Shown piece by piece: positions 44,322 to 57,272 of a DNA stretch of 64,000 nucleotides (position 1 is the first letter of the stretch; each line of letters begins with the position of its first letter). Location: the NCBI RefSeq assembly GCF_023065955.2, contig NW_026622863.1:41894177-41958176 (forward strand). The letters run 5' to 3'. This stretch comes from Ursus arctos (lineage: Eukaryota; Chordata; Mammalia; Carnivora; Ursidae). The position numbers and the translations under genes are program-made. The notes beneath the pieces were generated by a model, which made no database searches, was not told where the DNA came from, and saw nothing but the letters and a program-made list of their open reading frames with translations.

Positions 44322-45470
44322 GAAAGTAGGCTCTCTTCTCTAAAGCTCTGCCCCACAGTTTACTGAATTACGAAGTACCTCTGAATCACAGCTTTCGCTA
44401 GCATTTGGCCACCATGTTTTCTCCATTCTTGACCAAGTCAGAGGCATCACAGCAGAAGACCTTCAAACATGTGTCTATACCCCAGCTAGGTCTGTGCTCC
44501 CTGTATCCTCTTCATAGGCCTACACATGCATACTGGGGGCCTCATGCAAGCCAGCACCCGACTTCTGTTCCACATAGCTACCTGGAGCTGTTCTGGCCCA
44601 AGACCTTCATGGATGTGTGCTAGGTTCCTGAAGAGAAAGGTCTCTACAGCTCCAGGTCAGATAGTATGCACAGTGGTCCCCCAAACTCCCTCTATATGCC
44701 TATCTCTCAGGCTCTGCTCACCTAACTGCCTAATGAATATGAATCATATCAGGCCTGAGCAAACCAGCAAACTTCTCTACCAGCTAGTAGTCTTTGAAGA
44801 AATGTGAACCCTTTCCCTTCCAAGTTTGTCCTTCCTTGTGTACTCTGCCTCAGCCTAAAGTCCCTTTACATCTTAATAGTTACATTATTATTGCTGCTTA
44901 ATAATTCTTTATATTAAATTTCCCGTTTTAATTAATGTGTGGTTTCCTGTCTTCCACATTGGATCAGACTGATGCAAAGAGTTTGGAAGAAGACGTAGGC
45001 ATGAGTTGTTCTGGCCCTGCTTCTTTCCTCTTCACTTTGGAATCTGCCTGTCTGCATAGAGCATGCATTCCTCAATGATCCAGGTCAAGACGTGAAGTTG
45101 GAGATTTAGAGCCTGTTGTTGCCACTGTCATGATTCACTGAGTCAGTCTGTTTATTTCTGGAGTCCAAACAGAAAGCTCCCACAGTGACCATACTCCAAT
45201 TTGCCTTTATCCATAATAAAAGGGATATCTGGCCTCCATTGATCTTAATTATTTGTCCTAAATCTCAGTTAGATAACAACTCATGGGTAAAGAGTATGGT
45301 GACGCATATTTGGTCTCTTCAGAAACCCTAGCACATAATGGCCACATGGCACACAACACAATACATAAATACTTCAGACTACTCTATACTTTTATGCTCT
45401 TGCCTTTTAGTAATTTCCATAAATAACTTTTGAGAGGAGAAAAATCCAAACTTGCTAACATGATCTATGA
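44322..45470. other. 1.1 kb without recognised features
   Basis: Possibly an old LTR: the words agaccttcaaacatgtgtct and agaccttcatggatgtgtgc hint at weak internal repetition. ORFs at 44,405-44,807 lack domains. No gene supported. Confidence 0.4.
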
Positions 45471-45483
45471 GAATCACTTTCCA

Positions 45484-45667
45484 GGGGCACCTGGGTGGCT
45501 CAGTCGGTTAAGTGTCCAGCTCGTGTTTCAGCTTGGGTCATGATCTCAGGGGTTGTGGGCTCAGCAGGTAGTCTGATGAAAGATTCTCTCCATCTGCTCC
45601 TCCCCCCCACTTGTGTGCACACACAAGCATGCTCTCTCTCTCAAATAAATAAATCTTAAGAAAAAAA
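45484..45667 (+). mobile_element. SINEC, sense, diverged
   Basis: Head 'ggggcacctgggtggctcag', shortened body, tail with cacacacaagcatgctctct and A-rich end. The weak flank repeat aatcac is seen either side. Confidence 0.92.
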
Positions 45668-45904
45668 TCACCTGCCAGACCAGGGGCAATGACTACTTGG
45701 ACACAAGATGGTTCAAACCATGGGGGAGTGGTTTTTATTGGGTATCAGTGGGATGGGAAGAGTTGGAATTGTTATGAGAGAAGACTGGGAATGATAAGTG
45801 AACACTTTCTGTTATACTCAAGCCACCATTCCAGTTGTCACATTCTGCTCATTCGCTCAGCTCCCTTGGAAGATGGATTCAGATTAAGAAGCCAATGATG
45901 GTTC
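45668..45904. other. Short unassigned stretch
   Basis: No element recognised. Probably the target sequence into which the following L1 inserted. Confidence 0.35.
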
Positions 45905-46227
45905 TGTTTCAAGATGGTAACTAGGAGGCTCCTGGACATACCACCTCCTACAGCCACACCAAATCTACAACTACATATGGAACAATTCCCTCTGAAAAAA
46001 ATCCAGAAATGAGGTGAGTGACCTCATTTATAGGTATACATCAAGCAATCAGAGAAAACCCATTTCTCTATTCCTAGGGTGGAAGTGAATGACACACAAT
46101 CTTCGCAAATACCCCAACCTGGCACAGTGACAAACCATCCGGAGAGTACTCAAATCCTAGCTTCTACCTAATGATTGAAGGGTTTGGACCACATGTATGG
46201 CACACCACTATTAAGATTTATACCTAA

Positions 46228-46425
46228 GGAGCACCTAGGTGGCTCAGTCAGTTAAGTGGCTGACTCTTGATTTAGGCTCAAGCCATGGTCTCAGGGTCCT
46301 GAGACAGAGCCCCAAGTTGGGCTTTGCACTCAGCAGGGAGTCTGCTTGAGGATTCTCTTTTCCTCTTCCTCTGCCCTTCCCCCTGCTCACTCTGGCTCTC
46401 AAATAAATAAATCTTAAAAAAAAAA
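46228..46425 (+). mobile_element. SINEC, sense, inside L1 5' region, with TSD
   Basis: Head 'ggagcacctaggtggctcag', old body, CT-rich tail and A-run. Duplications aagatttatacctaag (46,212-46,227) and aagacttatacctgag (46,426-46,441). Confidence 0.95.
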
Positions 46426-48454
46426 AAGACTTATACCTGAGAGACCATCCCTCAAAATATCTAGCTCAGAAAGCAAATGGGGATTGTATCCATGAGAGCC
46501 ACAGGCTATAGCAAACTAAGAAACCATCCATCCCCTAAAGGCTCAGCACAGAGGCAGAAGACTGAAACTCCCAGTCTTACCATGAAAGAAGCCTATCTGG
46601 TCATCTTAAAAGCTGTGAGCTGAGGGGCAGTTTTCTAATTTAGTAAACATCTAGAGGCCAAATAGCAGACACAATTTTCATGCCATTCCTCTGCCCAGAC
46701 ACAAGTCAATGGGGACTCCAGGTAAGGAACCTGCACACACATCTGGCACCCTGGCTGTAGTGATGCTGTCCAAAGGATACATCCCTTGATTGTCTGCTTC
46801 TGGTGGTCAGTAGGTCTGTATTCATTGGTTCAACAAGACAATAGCAGATTAAGGAACTTAACTGGCTATACTGCCAGGACTCAGTGCAGAGGAAGCAGAC
46901 AGAAACACACATCTCCCAGTCTTCCCCTGAAAGAGATATATCTGCATACTTTAAAAGCTCCTGAGGGTGTGGTTCCAAGGAGCCTGTATCTAGGTGATGA
47001 ATGAAATTCTTCCCTTTGGGACACTGATAGGTCTTGGCACACTCTCAACAACTGGGAGACATTAAGAAAAAACCTGGACAAGCACAAAGCTTTAAGAAAC
47101 AACCAAGAGCTAAGACATGGTTCATCTCCTAAACAAAGCCACTCCTCAAGACTGAGAAAGGTAACTGGTTTATCAAGTGCACAGAAACCAACACAGAGTG
47201 AAGGAAAATGAAGAAACAGAAAAATATGCTCCAAACAAAAGAGCAAGATAAAAATCCTAGAAATAGACTGTAATGAAAAGGACACACGTGATTTGTCTAA
47301 TAGAAAATTCAAAATAATAGTTATAAAGATGCCCACTGAGGCAGGAAACAATGCATGAACAAAGAGAAAATTTCATCAAGGACACAGGAAACATGAGAAA
47401 GTATTGAACAGAAAGGATAGAGCAGAAGAATGAAATACAGAACTGAAAAATTCAACAGAAGATTCAAGAGCAGACTTGATGAAATGGAAGAAAGGATCAG
47501 TGAAAATAAAGAGAGGGCAACAGAAATCATCTATTCAGAGAAATAAAAAGAAAAAAACCAGGGGGGAGGAGTTAAGATGGCAGAGGAGTAGGGGACCCCT
47601 TTTTCAGCCGATCCCCTGAGTAGAGTTGGATAGGTACCACAACAGCCTGAACATCCACGGAATCAGCCTGAGACACAGGATGATGCATCTGGATCTCTAC
47701 AAATGAACATCTCCAGCGCTGAGTATTGAGGTACGAAGTGGGGAACCATGAAACCTCGCACAGATATCGGAAGATAAACGGAAGAGGGAGGGAGCAACCG
47801 CGTTCAGGCATCAGGAAGTGGTAGCCACCTGCACGGGGGAGCGAGCGGACTCGCAGACTGGCACCCGCGAGAGAGCAGACTGAGACGTAAGCGGGGAACG
47901 CGCGCCACCAGACTGCAACGGAGCTCCGGTGTGCTCACTGGAAACAGACTAAGACCGGGAGCTCTGGGAGCGCACGGCGGCGACTGGCGGCTGGCGGTAT
48001 TACAAAGACAAAGGACAGAGACGCGCCAGCCCTGGAAGTGAGGGCTAGGATGCCGGGTGTGGGGCGCGCATCCCAGGACCCTGCAGGGTTGAGCAGCACC
48101 AACAGAAACAGAGTTAAAGTGGACAGAACATCAGTGGAGAACGGTCCGCGATCCCTCTGTTCTGAGACAGAGGCTGAGATTCGGCCACTGCTGCTCTGAC
48201 TCTCAGAAGAGGCACAGCAAACCGCCAGGGAAAGCCGCCAGAGAACAAAAGCCTGGAAATACCTGCTTGCAGTATGCCCATCCCCACCCCCCCTCCCAGG
48301 GGACACAGAGACTCTACCCAAAAAGGGTTGCCTGTGTATCAGTGCGGCAGGCCCCTCCCCCAGAAGGCAGGCTGAAAAATCAAGAAGCCCACATCCCTAA
48401 GATCCCTATAAAAAAGGGCGCACTGCCTGGGTCCCGTTCTATAATTTGGGCTCT

Positions 48455-48915
48455 GCTTCAACAGATGACTGGATTAAGAAGTTGTGGTCCATATATACAA
48501 TGGAATATTACTCAGCTATCAGAAAGAACGATTTCTCAACATTTGCTGCAACATGGACACCACTGGAGGAGATAATGCTTAGTGAAATAAGTCAAGCAGA
48601 AAGACAATTATATGATTTTTCTCATCTATGGAACATAAGAACTAGGAAGATCGGTAGGGGAAGAAAGGGATAAAGAAAGGGGGGTAATCAGAAGGGGGAA
48701 TGAAGCATGAGAGACTATGGACTATGAGAAACAAACTGAGGGCCTCAGGGGGGGGAATGGGATAGACTGGTGATGGGTAGTAAGGAGGGCATGTATTGCA
48801 TGGTGCACTGGGTGTTATACGCAACTAATAAATCATCAAACTTTACATAGGAAACCGGGGATGTACTGTATGGTGACTAACATAATAAAAAAAATTAAAA
48901 TAAAAAAAAAATACT
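48455..48915 (+). mobile_element. 5'-truncated LINE-1 3' end inserted in the young L1 5' UTR
   Basis: Contains only the end of ORF2 ('gactggattaagaagttgtg'), the 3' UTR and an A-rich tail, matching 53,540-54,000. The exact direct repeat aatttgggctct lies at 48,443-48,454 and 48,916-48,927, proving a separate retrotransposition. Confidence 0.95.
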
Positions 48916-48979
48916 AATTTGGGCTCTAGACAACCCCGCAACCTCTCCCCATCAGAAAGACGAGAAGGAAAAGTCCCCC

Positions 48980-49771
48980 CAGCAAAGAAAACACAATGAG
49001 TCTGTGGCCTCTGCCACAGAACTAATGGATATGGATATAGCCAAATTATCAGAAGTGGAATTCAGAGAAACAATGGTCAAGATGATGTGTAGACTTGAAA
49101 AAACTATTAACAAAAAATGTTGATGATAATATAGAATCTCTAAGGGCGGAAATGAGAGCGAATCTGGCAGAAATTAGAAATTCTATGAGCCAAATGCAGT
49201 CAAAACTAGAGGATCTGACGGCCAGGGTGAATAAGGCAGAAGAGCGTATCAGCGAATTGGAGGATGGGATAGTAGAAGAGAAAGCTAAAATAGAATCTGG
49301 ACTCAAAAAAAATCCAGGCTCATGAATGTTGCTTACGGGAGATTACTGACTCAATGAAACGTTCCAATGTCAGAATCATTGGCATCCCCGAGGGGGTGGA
49401 GAAAAACAGAGGTCTAGAAGAGATATTTGAACAAATTGTATTTGTTCCCTAATCTAGCAAGGGAAACAAATATTTGTGTCCAAGAGGCAAAGAGGACCCC
49501 ACCCAAGCTCAACCACAACAAACTTATGCCACGTCACATCATAGTGCATTTCGCAAATATTAGATCCAAGAATACAGTATTGAAAGCGGCCAGGGCAAAG
49601 AAATTTCTCACGTACCAAGGCAAAGATATCAGAATTACGTCAGACCTGTCTACAAGACGGGGAATGAGAGAAAGGGTTGGGGGGGCATTTTTAAAGCTCT
49701 TTCAGGGAAAAACATGCAGCCAAGGATCCTTTATCCAGCAAGGCTGTGATTCAGAATTGATGGAGAGATAA
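48980..49771 (+). pseudogene. LINE-1 ORF1 of the young L1, frameshifted
   Basis: The expected ORF1p order is readable: an N-terminal piece (ELMDMDIAKLSEVEF), a coiled coil (49,095-49,325, ending ISELEDGIVEEKAKIES), an RRM-type middle (VRIIGIPEGVE, near 49,370) and the C-terminal domain (49,427-49,771, with ARETNICVQEAKRTPPKLN). The parts lie in different frames, with breaks near 49,115, 49,310 and 49,435, so no full RNA-binding chaperone can be made. Confidence 0.85.
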
Positions 49772-49924
49772 GGACCTTCCAGAATCGCCAGTCACTGACC
49801 AATTTTGTAACCACGAAACCAGCCCTACAAGAGATATTAACGGGGGTTCTATAAAAGTAAAAAGGCCCCAAGAGTGATACAGAACAGAAAGTCACAATCA
49901 ATAGAAACAAAGACTACTGGCAAC

Positions 49925-52900
49925 ATGGCATCATTAAAATCATCTCTCTCAATAATCAGTCTCAATGTAAATGGCCTAAATGCTCCCATAAAATGTCACA
50001 AGGTTGCAGATTGGATAAAAAGACATGACCCACCCATTTGCTGTCTACAATAGACTCATTTTGAACCTAAAGATACATTCAGACTGAAAGTAAAGGGATG
50101 GAATACCATCTTTCATGCCATTGGACCTCAAAAGAAAGCTGGGGTAGCAATTCTCATATCAGACAGATTGGGTTTTAAACTAAAGACAGAGACACAGAAG
50201 GGCACTATATTATTCTTAAAGGATGTATCCAAGAAGTGGATATGACAATTATAAATATATATGCCCCCAACAGGGGAGCAGCAAGATACACAAGCCAACT
50301 CTTAACCACAATAAAGAGACATATAGATAAAAATACGTTAATAGTAGGGGACCCCAACACTCCACTATCAGAAATAGACAGAGAACCTAAGCAAGAAATC
50401 AAGAAAGAAACAAGAGCTTTGAATGCCATACCCGATGAGTCGGACCTCATAGATATATACAGAACACTACACCCCAGAACCAAAGAATACTCATTCTATT
50501 CTAATGCCCATGGAACATTCTCAAGAATAGACCATGTTCTGGGATACAAAACAGGTCGCAACCGATACCAAAAGACTGAAATTATCCCCTGCATATTCTC
50601 AGACCACAACGCTCTGAAATTGGAACTCAACCACAAGGAAAAATTTGGAAGAAACTCAAACACTTGGAGACTAAGAACCATCGTGCTCAGGAATGACTCG
50701 ATAAACCAGGAAATCAAAAATCAAATTAAAACAATTTATGGAGACCAACGACAATGAAAACACAACGGTCCAAAACCTATGGGATACTGCAAGGGCAGGC
50801 CTAAGGGGAAAATACATAGCCATCCAAGCCTCACTCAAAAGAATAGAAAAATCTAAAATGCAGTTTTTATATTCTCACCTCAAGAAGCTGGAACAGCAAC
50901 AAAGGGGCAGGCCTAATCCACGCACGAGGAAGCAGCTGACCAAGATTAGAGCAGAAATCAATGAATTAGAAACCACAAGTACAGTAGAGCAGATCAACAG
51001 AACTAGAAGCTGGTTCTTTGAGAGAATCAATAAAATTGACAAACCGCTGGCAAGACTTATCCAAAAGAATAGAGAAAGGACCCAAATTAATAAAATTATG
51101 AATGAAAAAGGAGAGGTCACAACCAACACCAATGAAATTGGAAGGATTATTAGAAACTTTTATCAACAGCTATATGCCAATAAATTAAGCAATCTGGAAG
51201 AGATGGAGGCCTTCCTGGAAACCTATAAACGACCAAGACTGAAACAGGAAGAAATTGATTTCTTAAACAGGCCAATTAATTATGAAGAGATTGAATCAGT
51301 GATAAACAACCTTCCAAATAACAAAACTCCAGGCCCGGATGGTTTTCCTGGGGAATTCTACCAAACATTCAAAGGAGAAATAATACCTATTCTCCTAAAG
51401 CTATTTCAAAAAATAGAAACAGAAGGAAAGCTACCAAACTCATTCTATGAGGCCAATATTACCTTGATCCCCCAACTAGGCAAAGACCCCATCAAAAAGG
51501 AGAATTACAGACCGATTTCCTTAATGAACATGGATGCCAAAATCCTCAACAAGATCCTGGCTAATAAAATCCAACAGTACATTAAAAGGATTATCCATCA
51601 TGACCAAGTGGGATTCATCCCTGGGATGCAAGGGTGGTTCAACATTCGCAAACCTATCAGTGTCATAAATTTTATCCAGAAAGAACAATTCAGAAATCAT
51701 ATGATTCTCTCAATAGATGCAGAAAAAGCATTTGACAAAATACAGCATCCTTTCCTGATTAAAACCCTTCAGAATGTAGGGATACAGGGTACATTCCTCA
51801 ATCTCATAAAAACCATCTATGAAAAGCCTACAGCAAATATCATTCTCAATGGGGAAAAGCTGGAAGCCTTTCCGTTAAAATCAGGAACACGACAAGGATG
51901 CCCACTCTCGCCACTATTATTCAACATAGTGCAACAGCAATCGGACAACAAAAAGGGATAAAAGGTATCTAAATCAGCAAGGAAGAAGTCAAACTGTCTC
52001 TCTTCGCAGATAACATGGTACTCTATATGGAAAACCCAAAAGAATCCACTCCCAAACTATTAGAAGTTATAGAGCAATTCAGTAATGTGGCGGGATAGAA
52101 AATCAATGCTCAGAAATCAGTTGCATTTCCATACATGAATAATGAGACTAAAGAAAGAGAAATTAGGGAATCCATCCCATTTACAATAGCACCAAAAACC
52201 ATACATTACCTTGGAATTAACTTAGCCAGAGACACAAAGGATCTATATTCTAGAAACTATAAATCACTCTTGAAAGACATTGACGAAGACACAAAAAGAT
52301 GGAAAAATATTCCATGCTCATGGATCGGAAGAATCAACATAGTTAAAATGTCCATGCTACCCAGAGCAATCTACACTTTCAATGCTATCCCGATCAAAAT
52401 ACCGAGAACGTTTTTCAAAGAACTGGAACAAATAGTCCTTAAATTTGTATGGAACCAGAAAAGGCCCCAAATCGCCAAGGAACTGTTGAAAAGGAAAAAC
52501 AAAGCTGGGGGCATCACAATGCTGGATTTCGAGCTGTACTACAAAGCTGTGATCACAAAGACAGCATGGTACTGGCACAAAAACAGACACATAGACCAAT
52601 GGAACAGAATAGAGAACCCAGAAATGGACCCTTGGCTCTTTGGGCAACTAATCTTTGATAAAGCAGGAAAAAACATCTGGTGGAAAAAAGACAGTCTCTT
52701 CAATAAATGGTGCTGGAAAAATTGGACAGCTACATGCAAAAGAATGAAACTTGTTCACTCTCTCACACTATACACAAAGATAAACTCCAAATGGATGAAA
52801 GACCTCGATGTGAGACAGGAATCCATCAAAATTCTAGAGGAGAACATAGGCAGCAATCTCTACGACATTGGCCAAAGCAATCTTTTTCATGACACATCTC

Positions 52901-53651
52901 CAAAGGCAAGAGAAGCAAAATATAAAATGAACTTGTGGACTTCATCAAGATAAGAAGCTTCTGCACAGCCAAGGAAACAGTCACAAAAACAAGACGCAGC
53001 CCAGGGAATGGGAGAATATATTTGTAAATGATGGTACCGATAAAAGACTGGTATCCAAGTTCTACAAAGAACTTCTCAAACTCAATACGCGAGAAACAAA
53101 TAAACATTAAAATGGGCAGAAGATATGAACAGGCACTTTTCCAATGATGACATACATTGGCTAACAGACACATGAAAAAATGTTCAAAATCAATAGCCAT
53201 CAGGGAAATTCAAATCAAAACCACACTGAGATACCACCTTACGACAGTTAGAATGGCAAAAATTGACAAGGCAAGAAACAACAATTGCTGGAGAGGATGT
53301 GGAGAAAGGGGATCCCTCCTACATTGTTGGTGGGAATGCAAGTTGGTACAGCCACTCTGGAAAACAGTGTGGAGGTCCCTTAAAAAGTTAAAAATTGAGC
53401 TACCCTATGACCCCGCCATTGCACTACTGTGTATTTACCCCAAAGATACAGATGTAGTGAAGAGAAGGGCCATATGCACCCCAATGTTCATAGAAGCATT
53501 TTCCACAATAGCCAAATCATGGAAGGAACCCAGATGCCCTTCAACAGATGAATGGATTAAGAAGTTGTGGTCCATATATACAATGGAATATTACTCAGCA
53601 AGAACGAGTTCTCAACATTTGCTGCAACATGGACAGGACTGGAGGAAATAA
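49925..53651 (+). pseudogene. LINE-1 ORF2 of the young L1, disabled
   Basis: ORF2 starts with ATG at 49,925 (MASLKSSLSIISLNVNG). The endonuclease motif normally read Q-E-T-H has a TAG in place of the glutamate codon at 50,051-50,053. Endonuclease motifs TFSRIDHVLG and FSDHNALKLE lie in the piece 50,236-50,757. The RT domain (50,738-51,961) keeps [13 protein letters not shown] and [14 protein letters not shown], but a frame break follows near 51,935. The catalytic motif is F-A-D-N rather than F-A-D-D (Asn codon 52,012-52,014). The C-terminal domain continues at 52,135-52,953 and 53,157-53,651 with a cysteine/histidine cluster ([14 protein letters not shown]). It cannot encode an active enzyme. 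Confidence 0.9.
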
Positions 53652-54258
53652 TGCTAAGTGAAATAAGTCAAGCAGAGAAAGACAATTGTCATATGATTTC
53701 TCTCATCTATGGAACATAAAAACTAGGAAGATTGGTAGGGGAAGAAAGGGATAAAGAAAGGGGGGTAATCAGAAGGGGGAATGAAGCATGAGAGACTATG
53801 GACTCTGAGAAACAAACTGAAGGCTTCATAGGGGAAGGGGCTGGGGGAATGGGATAGGCTGGTGATGGGTAGAAAGGAGGGCACGTAAAACATAGTGCAC
53901 TTGGTGTTATATGCAACTAATGAATCATCGAACTTTGCATCAGAAACCAGGGATGTACTGTATGGTGACTAACATAATATAATCAAAAAATATTAAAAAA
54001 AAAACATGAAAAATGTTTGTAAGAGATTTAAGGGGCATCATTAAGTAGACCAATATTTGCATTATAGGAGACCAGAAGGAGATGAGTGAGAGAGAAAGTG
54101 GCAAATAATTTGCTCAAAGATATAAAAGCAGCAAACTTTCCCAACAAGGACAAAAAAAACCCCAAACATCCTGATCCAGGAAGCCCAGAAGTTCCCCCAA
54201 AAGAAAAATCCAAATAGACCCACACTATGGCACATTATAATTAAAATGTCAAAAGTTA

Positions 54259-54452
54259 GGGGCACCTGGGTGGCTCAGTCAATTAAGTGTCTACCTTGGC
54301 TCAGGTTATGATCTCTGGGTCCTGGGATGGAGCCCCATGTTAGGCCCCCTGCTCAGTAGGGAGTCTGCCTCTCTCTCTCCATCTGCCCCCCCCCCCAGTG
54401 CGTGCACTCTCTCTAATAAAGAAATAAAATCTTTAAAAATAAATAAATAAAT
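54259..54452 (+). mobile_element. SINEC, sense, with TSD
   Basis: Head 'ggggcacctgggtggctcag', body with 'ggctcaggttatgatctctg', C-run and CT-rich tail. Duplications aaaatgtcaaaagtta (54,243-54,258) and aaatgtcaaaagtta (54,453-54,467). Confidence 0.96.
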
Positions 54453-56480
54453 AAATGTCAAAAGTTAAAGACAAGGAGAGAATCTTAAAAGCAGTAAGAG
54501 AAAAAGAGCTTGTTACAAACAAAGGAATCCCCCTAAGGCTATCAGCAGAAGCTTCACAGGCCAGAAGAGAATGGCACAATATACTGAAAGTGCTGAAAGA
54601 AAAAAAAATCGACGAAGAATACTGTACCCAGCGAAGTTGTCCTTCGGAGTTGAAGGAAATGTAAAGAGTTTTGAAGACAAACAAATGATGTAGGAGATCA
54701 TTATCACTATACCAGCCTTACATGAAATGTTAAAAGGACTTCTTTAAGATGAAAGAAAGGGCACTCATTAGTAACAGGAAAACATTAAAGTATACATCTC
54801 ACTGGTAAAAGTAAATATATAGGTAAATTCAGAATAATCTAATGTTGTAATGGTGGTGGGTTAATCACTTATAAACCTAGTACAACAATTAAAAGACAGA
54901 ATTGGTACAAATAAGAATAATAACAATAATTAAATAGATACAGGATAAAAGATAAATTATGATATCAAAAACATGAAACATGGTGACAGAATAAAAATGT
55001 AGATCTTCAGAAGGCAAATCCAATCATAATTTGTTATCACTTTAAAACACACTATTACAACTCCAAGATGGCTTATGTAAGCTTTGGGGTAACCACAAAA
55101 CAAAAACCTACGGTAGAAACACAAAAGATAAAGTAATCCATGCAAGCCACTACAGAAAATCATAAAGTCACAAAGGATAAGAGCAAGAGAAAAAGAAAGG
55201 AACAAAGGAATTTCAAAGCAGCAAGAAAACAATTAAACGGCAACTGTCAATCCAAATCTACCAATAATCACTTTATTTCTTTTCAACAATTACTTTAAAT
55301 ATAAGCAGACAGAATTCTCCAATCAAAAGGCATAGAATGACCAAATGAATAAAAAAACAAGACCCAACTGTATGCTGCCTACAAGAGACACAGACTAAAA
55401 GATATTCCATGCAAATGGAAACCAAAGGAAGGAAGCTAGACTTACATCGGACAATACAGACTTTAAGAGAAAGACTGTAGTAAGAGACAATGAAGGTCAA
55501 TGTATAATGATAAAGGGTCAATCCAACAAGAGGATAAAACATTTGTAAATATTTATGCAAATATTTATGCATCCAACATGGGACCAGCTAAATATATAAA
55601 GCAAATGTTAACAGACCTAAAGGAAGAAATAGATGGCAATGCAACAATAGGGGACCAGTAACCCACTTTCTGCAATGGATGGATCATTCAGACAGAAAAT
55701 CAACAAGGAAACAATGGAATTGAACAATACTTTAGACAAAATGAACCTAAAACACATATACAGAACAATTCATCCAACAATGGCAGAATATATATTCTTC
55801 TCAAGTGCACAGAGAACATTCTCAAGGATAGATCATATGACAGACAACAAAACAAGTGTTAGCAAATTTAAGATTACTGAAATCATACCAAGTATCTTTT
55901 CTGAACACAACGGTATGAAACAAGAAATCAGCAAGAAGAATGCTGGGAAATCTACAAATATGTGGAAACAAAAAACACACTTCTGAACAACCGATGGGTC
56001 AAAGAACAAATCAAAAGAAAAATTTTTTTAAATCTCAAAACAAATGAAAATGGAAATACAACAATCAAAACTGACAGGATGCTGCAACAGCAGTTCTGAG
56101 AGGGAAGTTTATATTGATAATAAACATATTAGGAAATTAGAAACATCTTAAATAAGCAACCAAAGTTCACACCCCCAAGGAACCAGGAAATAAAAAAGAA
56201 CATATTAAGCCCAAAGTTAGCAGAAAGAGGGAAATAATAAAGATTGGAAAGGAAATAAATGAAATACAAACCAGAAAAAGAACAATAGAAAGAAAAATTA
56301 AACTAAGAGCTGGTTTTTGTAAACATAAACAAAATCAACAGACTTTTAAGTAGACTAAAAAGAGACAGGGCTCAAATAAATTAAATCAACAATGACAGGG
56401 GAGATGCTACAATTGATACTGCAGAAATACATACAATCATAAGAGACTATTATGAACAATTATATGTCAAGATACAAACA

Positions 56481-56830
56481 AATAGAGAGATGTCTCATGT
56501 TAGACAGTATAATGCTAAGTGAAATAAGTCAGTCAGAGAAAAACAAATACCATATGGTTTCACTCATATGTGGAATTTAAGAAACAAATAAATGAGCAAA
56601 GGAATAAAGAGAGACAAACCAGAAAGAAACTTAACTATTGAGAAAAAACATGGTAACCAGAGATGAGGTGGGTGGGGGGATAGGGGAAATAGATGGTAAG
56701 GATTAAGGAGAGCACTGGATGATGCATGGAATTGTTAAACCACTCTATTGTACACCTGAAATTAATATAACACTGTATGTTAACTACACTGGAATTACAA
56801 TTAAAAAGGAAAAAAGGAAAAAGAAAAGGA
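56481..56830 (+). mobile_element. 5'-truncated LINE-1 3' end
   Basis: Starts within the last ORF2 codons ('cagtataatgctaagtgaaa', 'accatatggtttcactcata'), continues through an L1 3' UTR ('gtacacctgaaattaatata') and ends in an A-rich ggaaaaag tail. It interrupts other L1 sequence. Confidence 0.8.
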
Positions 56831-57068
56831 AAAAAAGACAGAAACAGATTGACAGAATAAAGTACATAATTAAATACCTGCATATACAGTGAACTAATAT
56901 TCAAAAGGAGAACTAAGAGCACCAAATGGATAGTCTCTTCAACAAACGGTGTTGGGAAAACTGGATAACCACATGCAGGAAAATGAATTGGGACACCTGT
57001 CATATATCACTCACAAAAACTAACTAGAAAGGGATGGAAGACTTAAACATAAGACATCACACCATAAG

Positions 57069-57272
57069 GGGCGCCTGGGTGGCACAGCGGTTAAGCGTCT
57101 GCCTTCGGCTCAGGGCGTGATCCCGGCGTTACGGGATCGAGCCCCACGTCAGGCTCCTCCACTGTGAGCCTGCTTCTTCCTCTCCCACTCCCCCTGCTTG
57201 TGTTCCCTCTCTCGCTGGCTGTCTCTATCTCTGTCAAATAAATAAATAAAAAATCTTTAAAAAAAAAAAAAA
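57069..57272 (+). mobile_element. SINEC1_AMe-like, sense, recent, perfect TSD
   Basis: Head gggcgcctgggtggcacagc, body 'ctcagggcgtgatcccggcg', tail 'tctcgctggctgtctctatc' and an uninterrupted A-run. An exact 18-bp duplication (aagacatcacaccataag) lies at 57,051-57,068 and 57,273-57,290. It is the least diverged SINE of the window by eye. Confidence 0.97.

Larger units (their letters stand above)
47561..54004 (+). mobile_element. Full-length young LINE-1 (carnivore L1), inactive
   Basis: Begins with the canonical carnivore L1 start (gggggaggagttaagatggc) and a CG-rich 5' UTR (47,561 to about 48,960, including an inserted L1 3' end at 48,455). ORF1 occupies about 48,980-49,770, the inter-ORF region follows, ORF2 runs 49,925 to about 53,640, then the 3' UTR and an A-rich tail near 54,004. 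ORF1 and ORF2 both carry disabling changes (separate entries). It is less mutated than other L1 copies here, so it is the youngest long L1 in the window. The insertion site is an A-rich part of an older L1 ORF1; a clear target duplication is hidden by the A-runs. Confidence 0.92.
45905..56480 (+). mobile_element. Old LINE-1 host element, interrupted by younger L1 and SINEs
   Basis: The 5' UTR-like start ('tttcaagatggtaactagga') runs through a SINEC (46,228) into ORF1-type text (47,210-47,560). The younger L1 interrupts it. It continues at 54,008-54,760 (ORF1 C-terminal half, broken by a SINEC at 54,259), the inter-ORF region, and the ORF2 endonuclease plus early RT (about 55,260-56,480). No frame is intact; the longest ORF2 piece is 55,675-55,986 with the TFSRIDH endonuclease motif. 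Its RT core may continue at 58,881. Confidence 0.75.

Noticed and set aside
50205..52739. Minus-strand ORFs of 66 to 96 residues across the young L1
   Set aside because: They are antisense shadows of ORF2 with no domains of their own.
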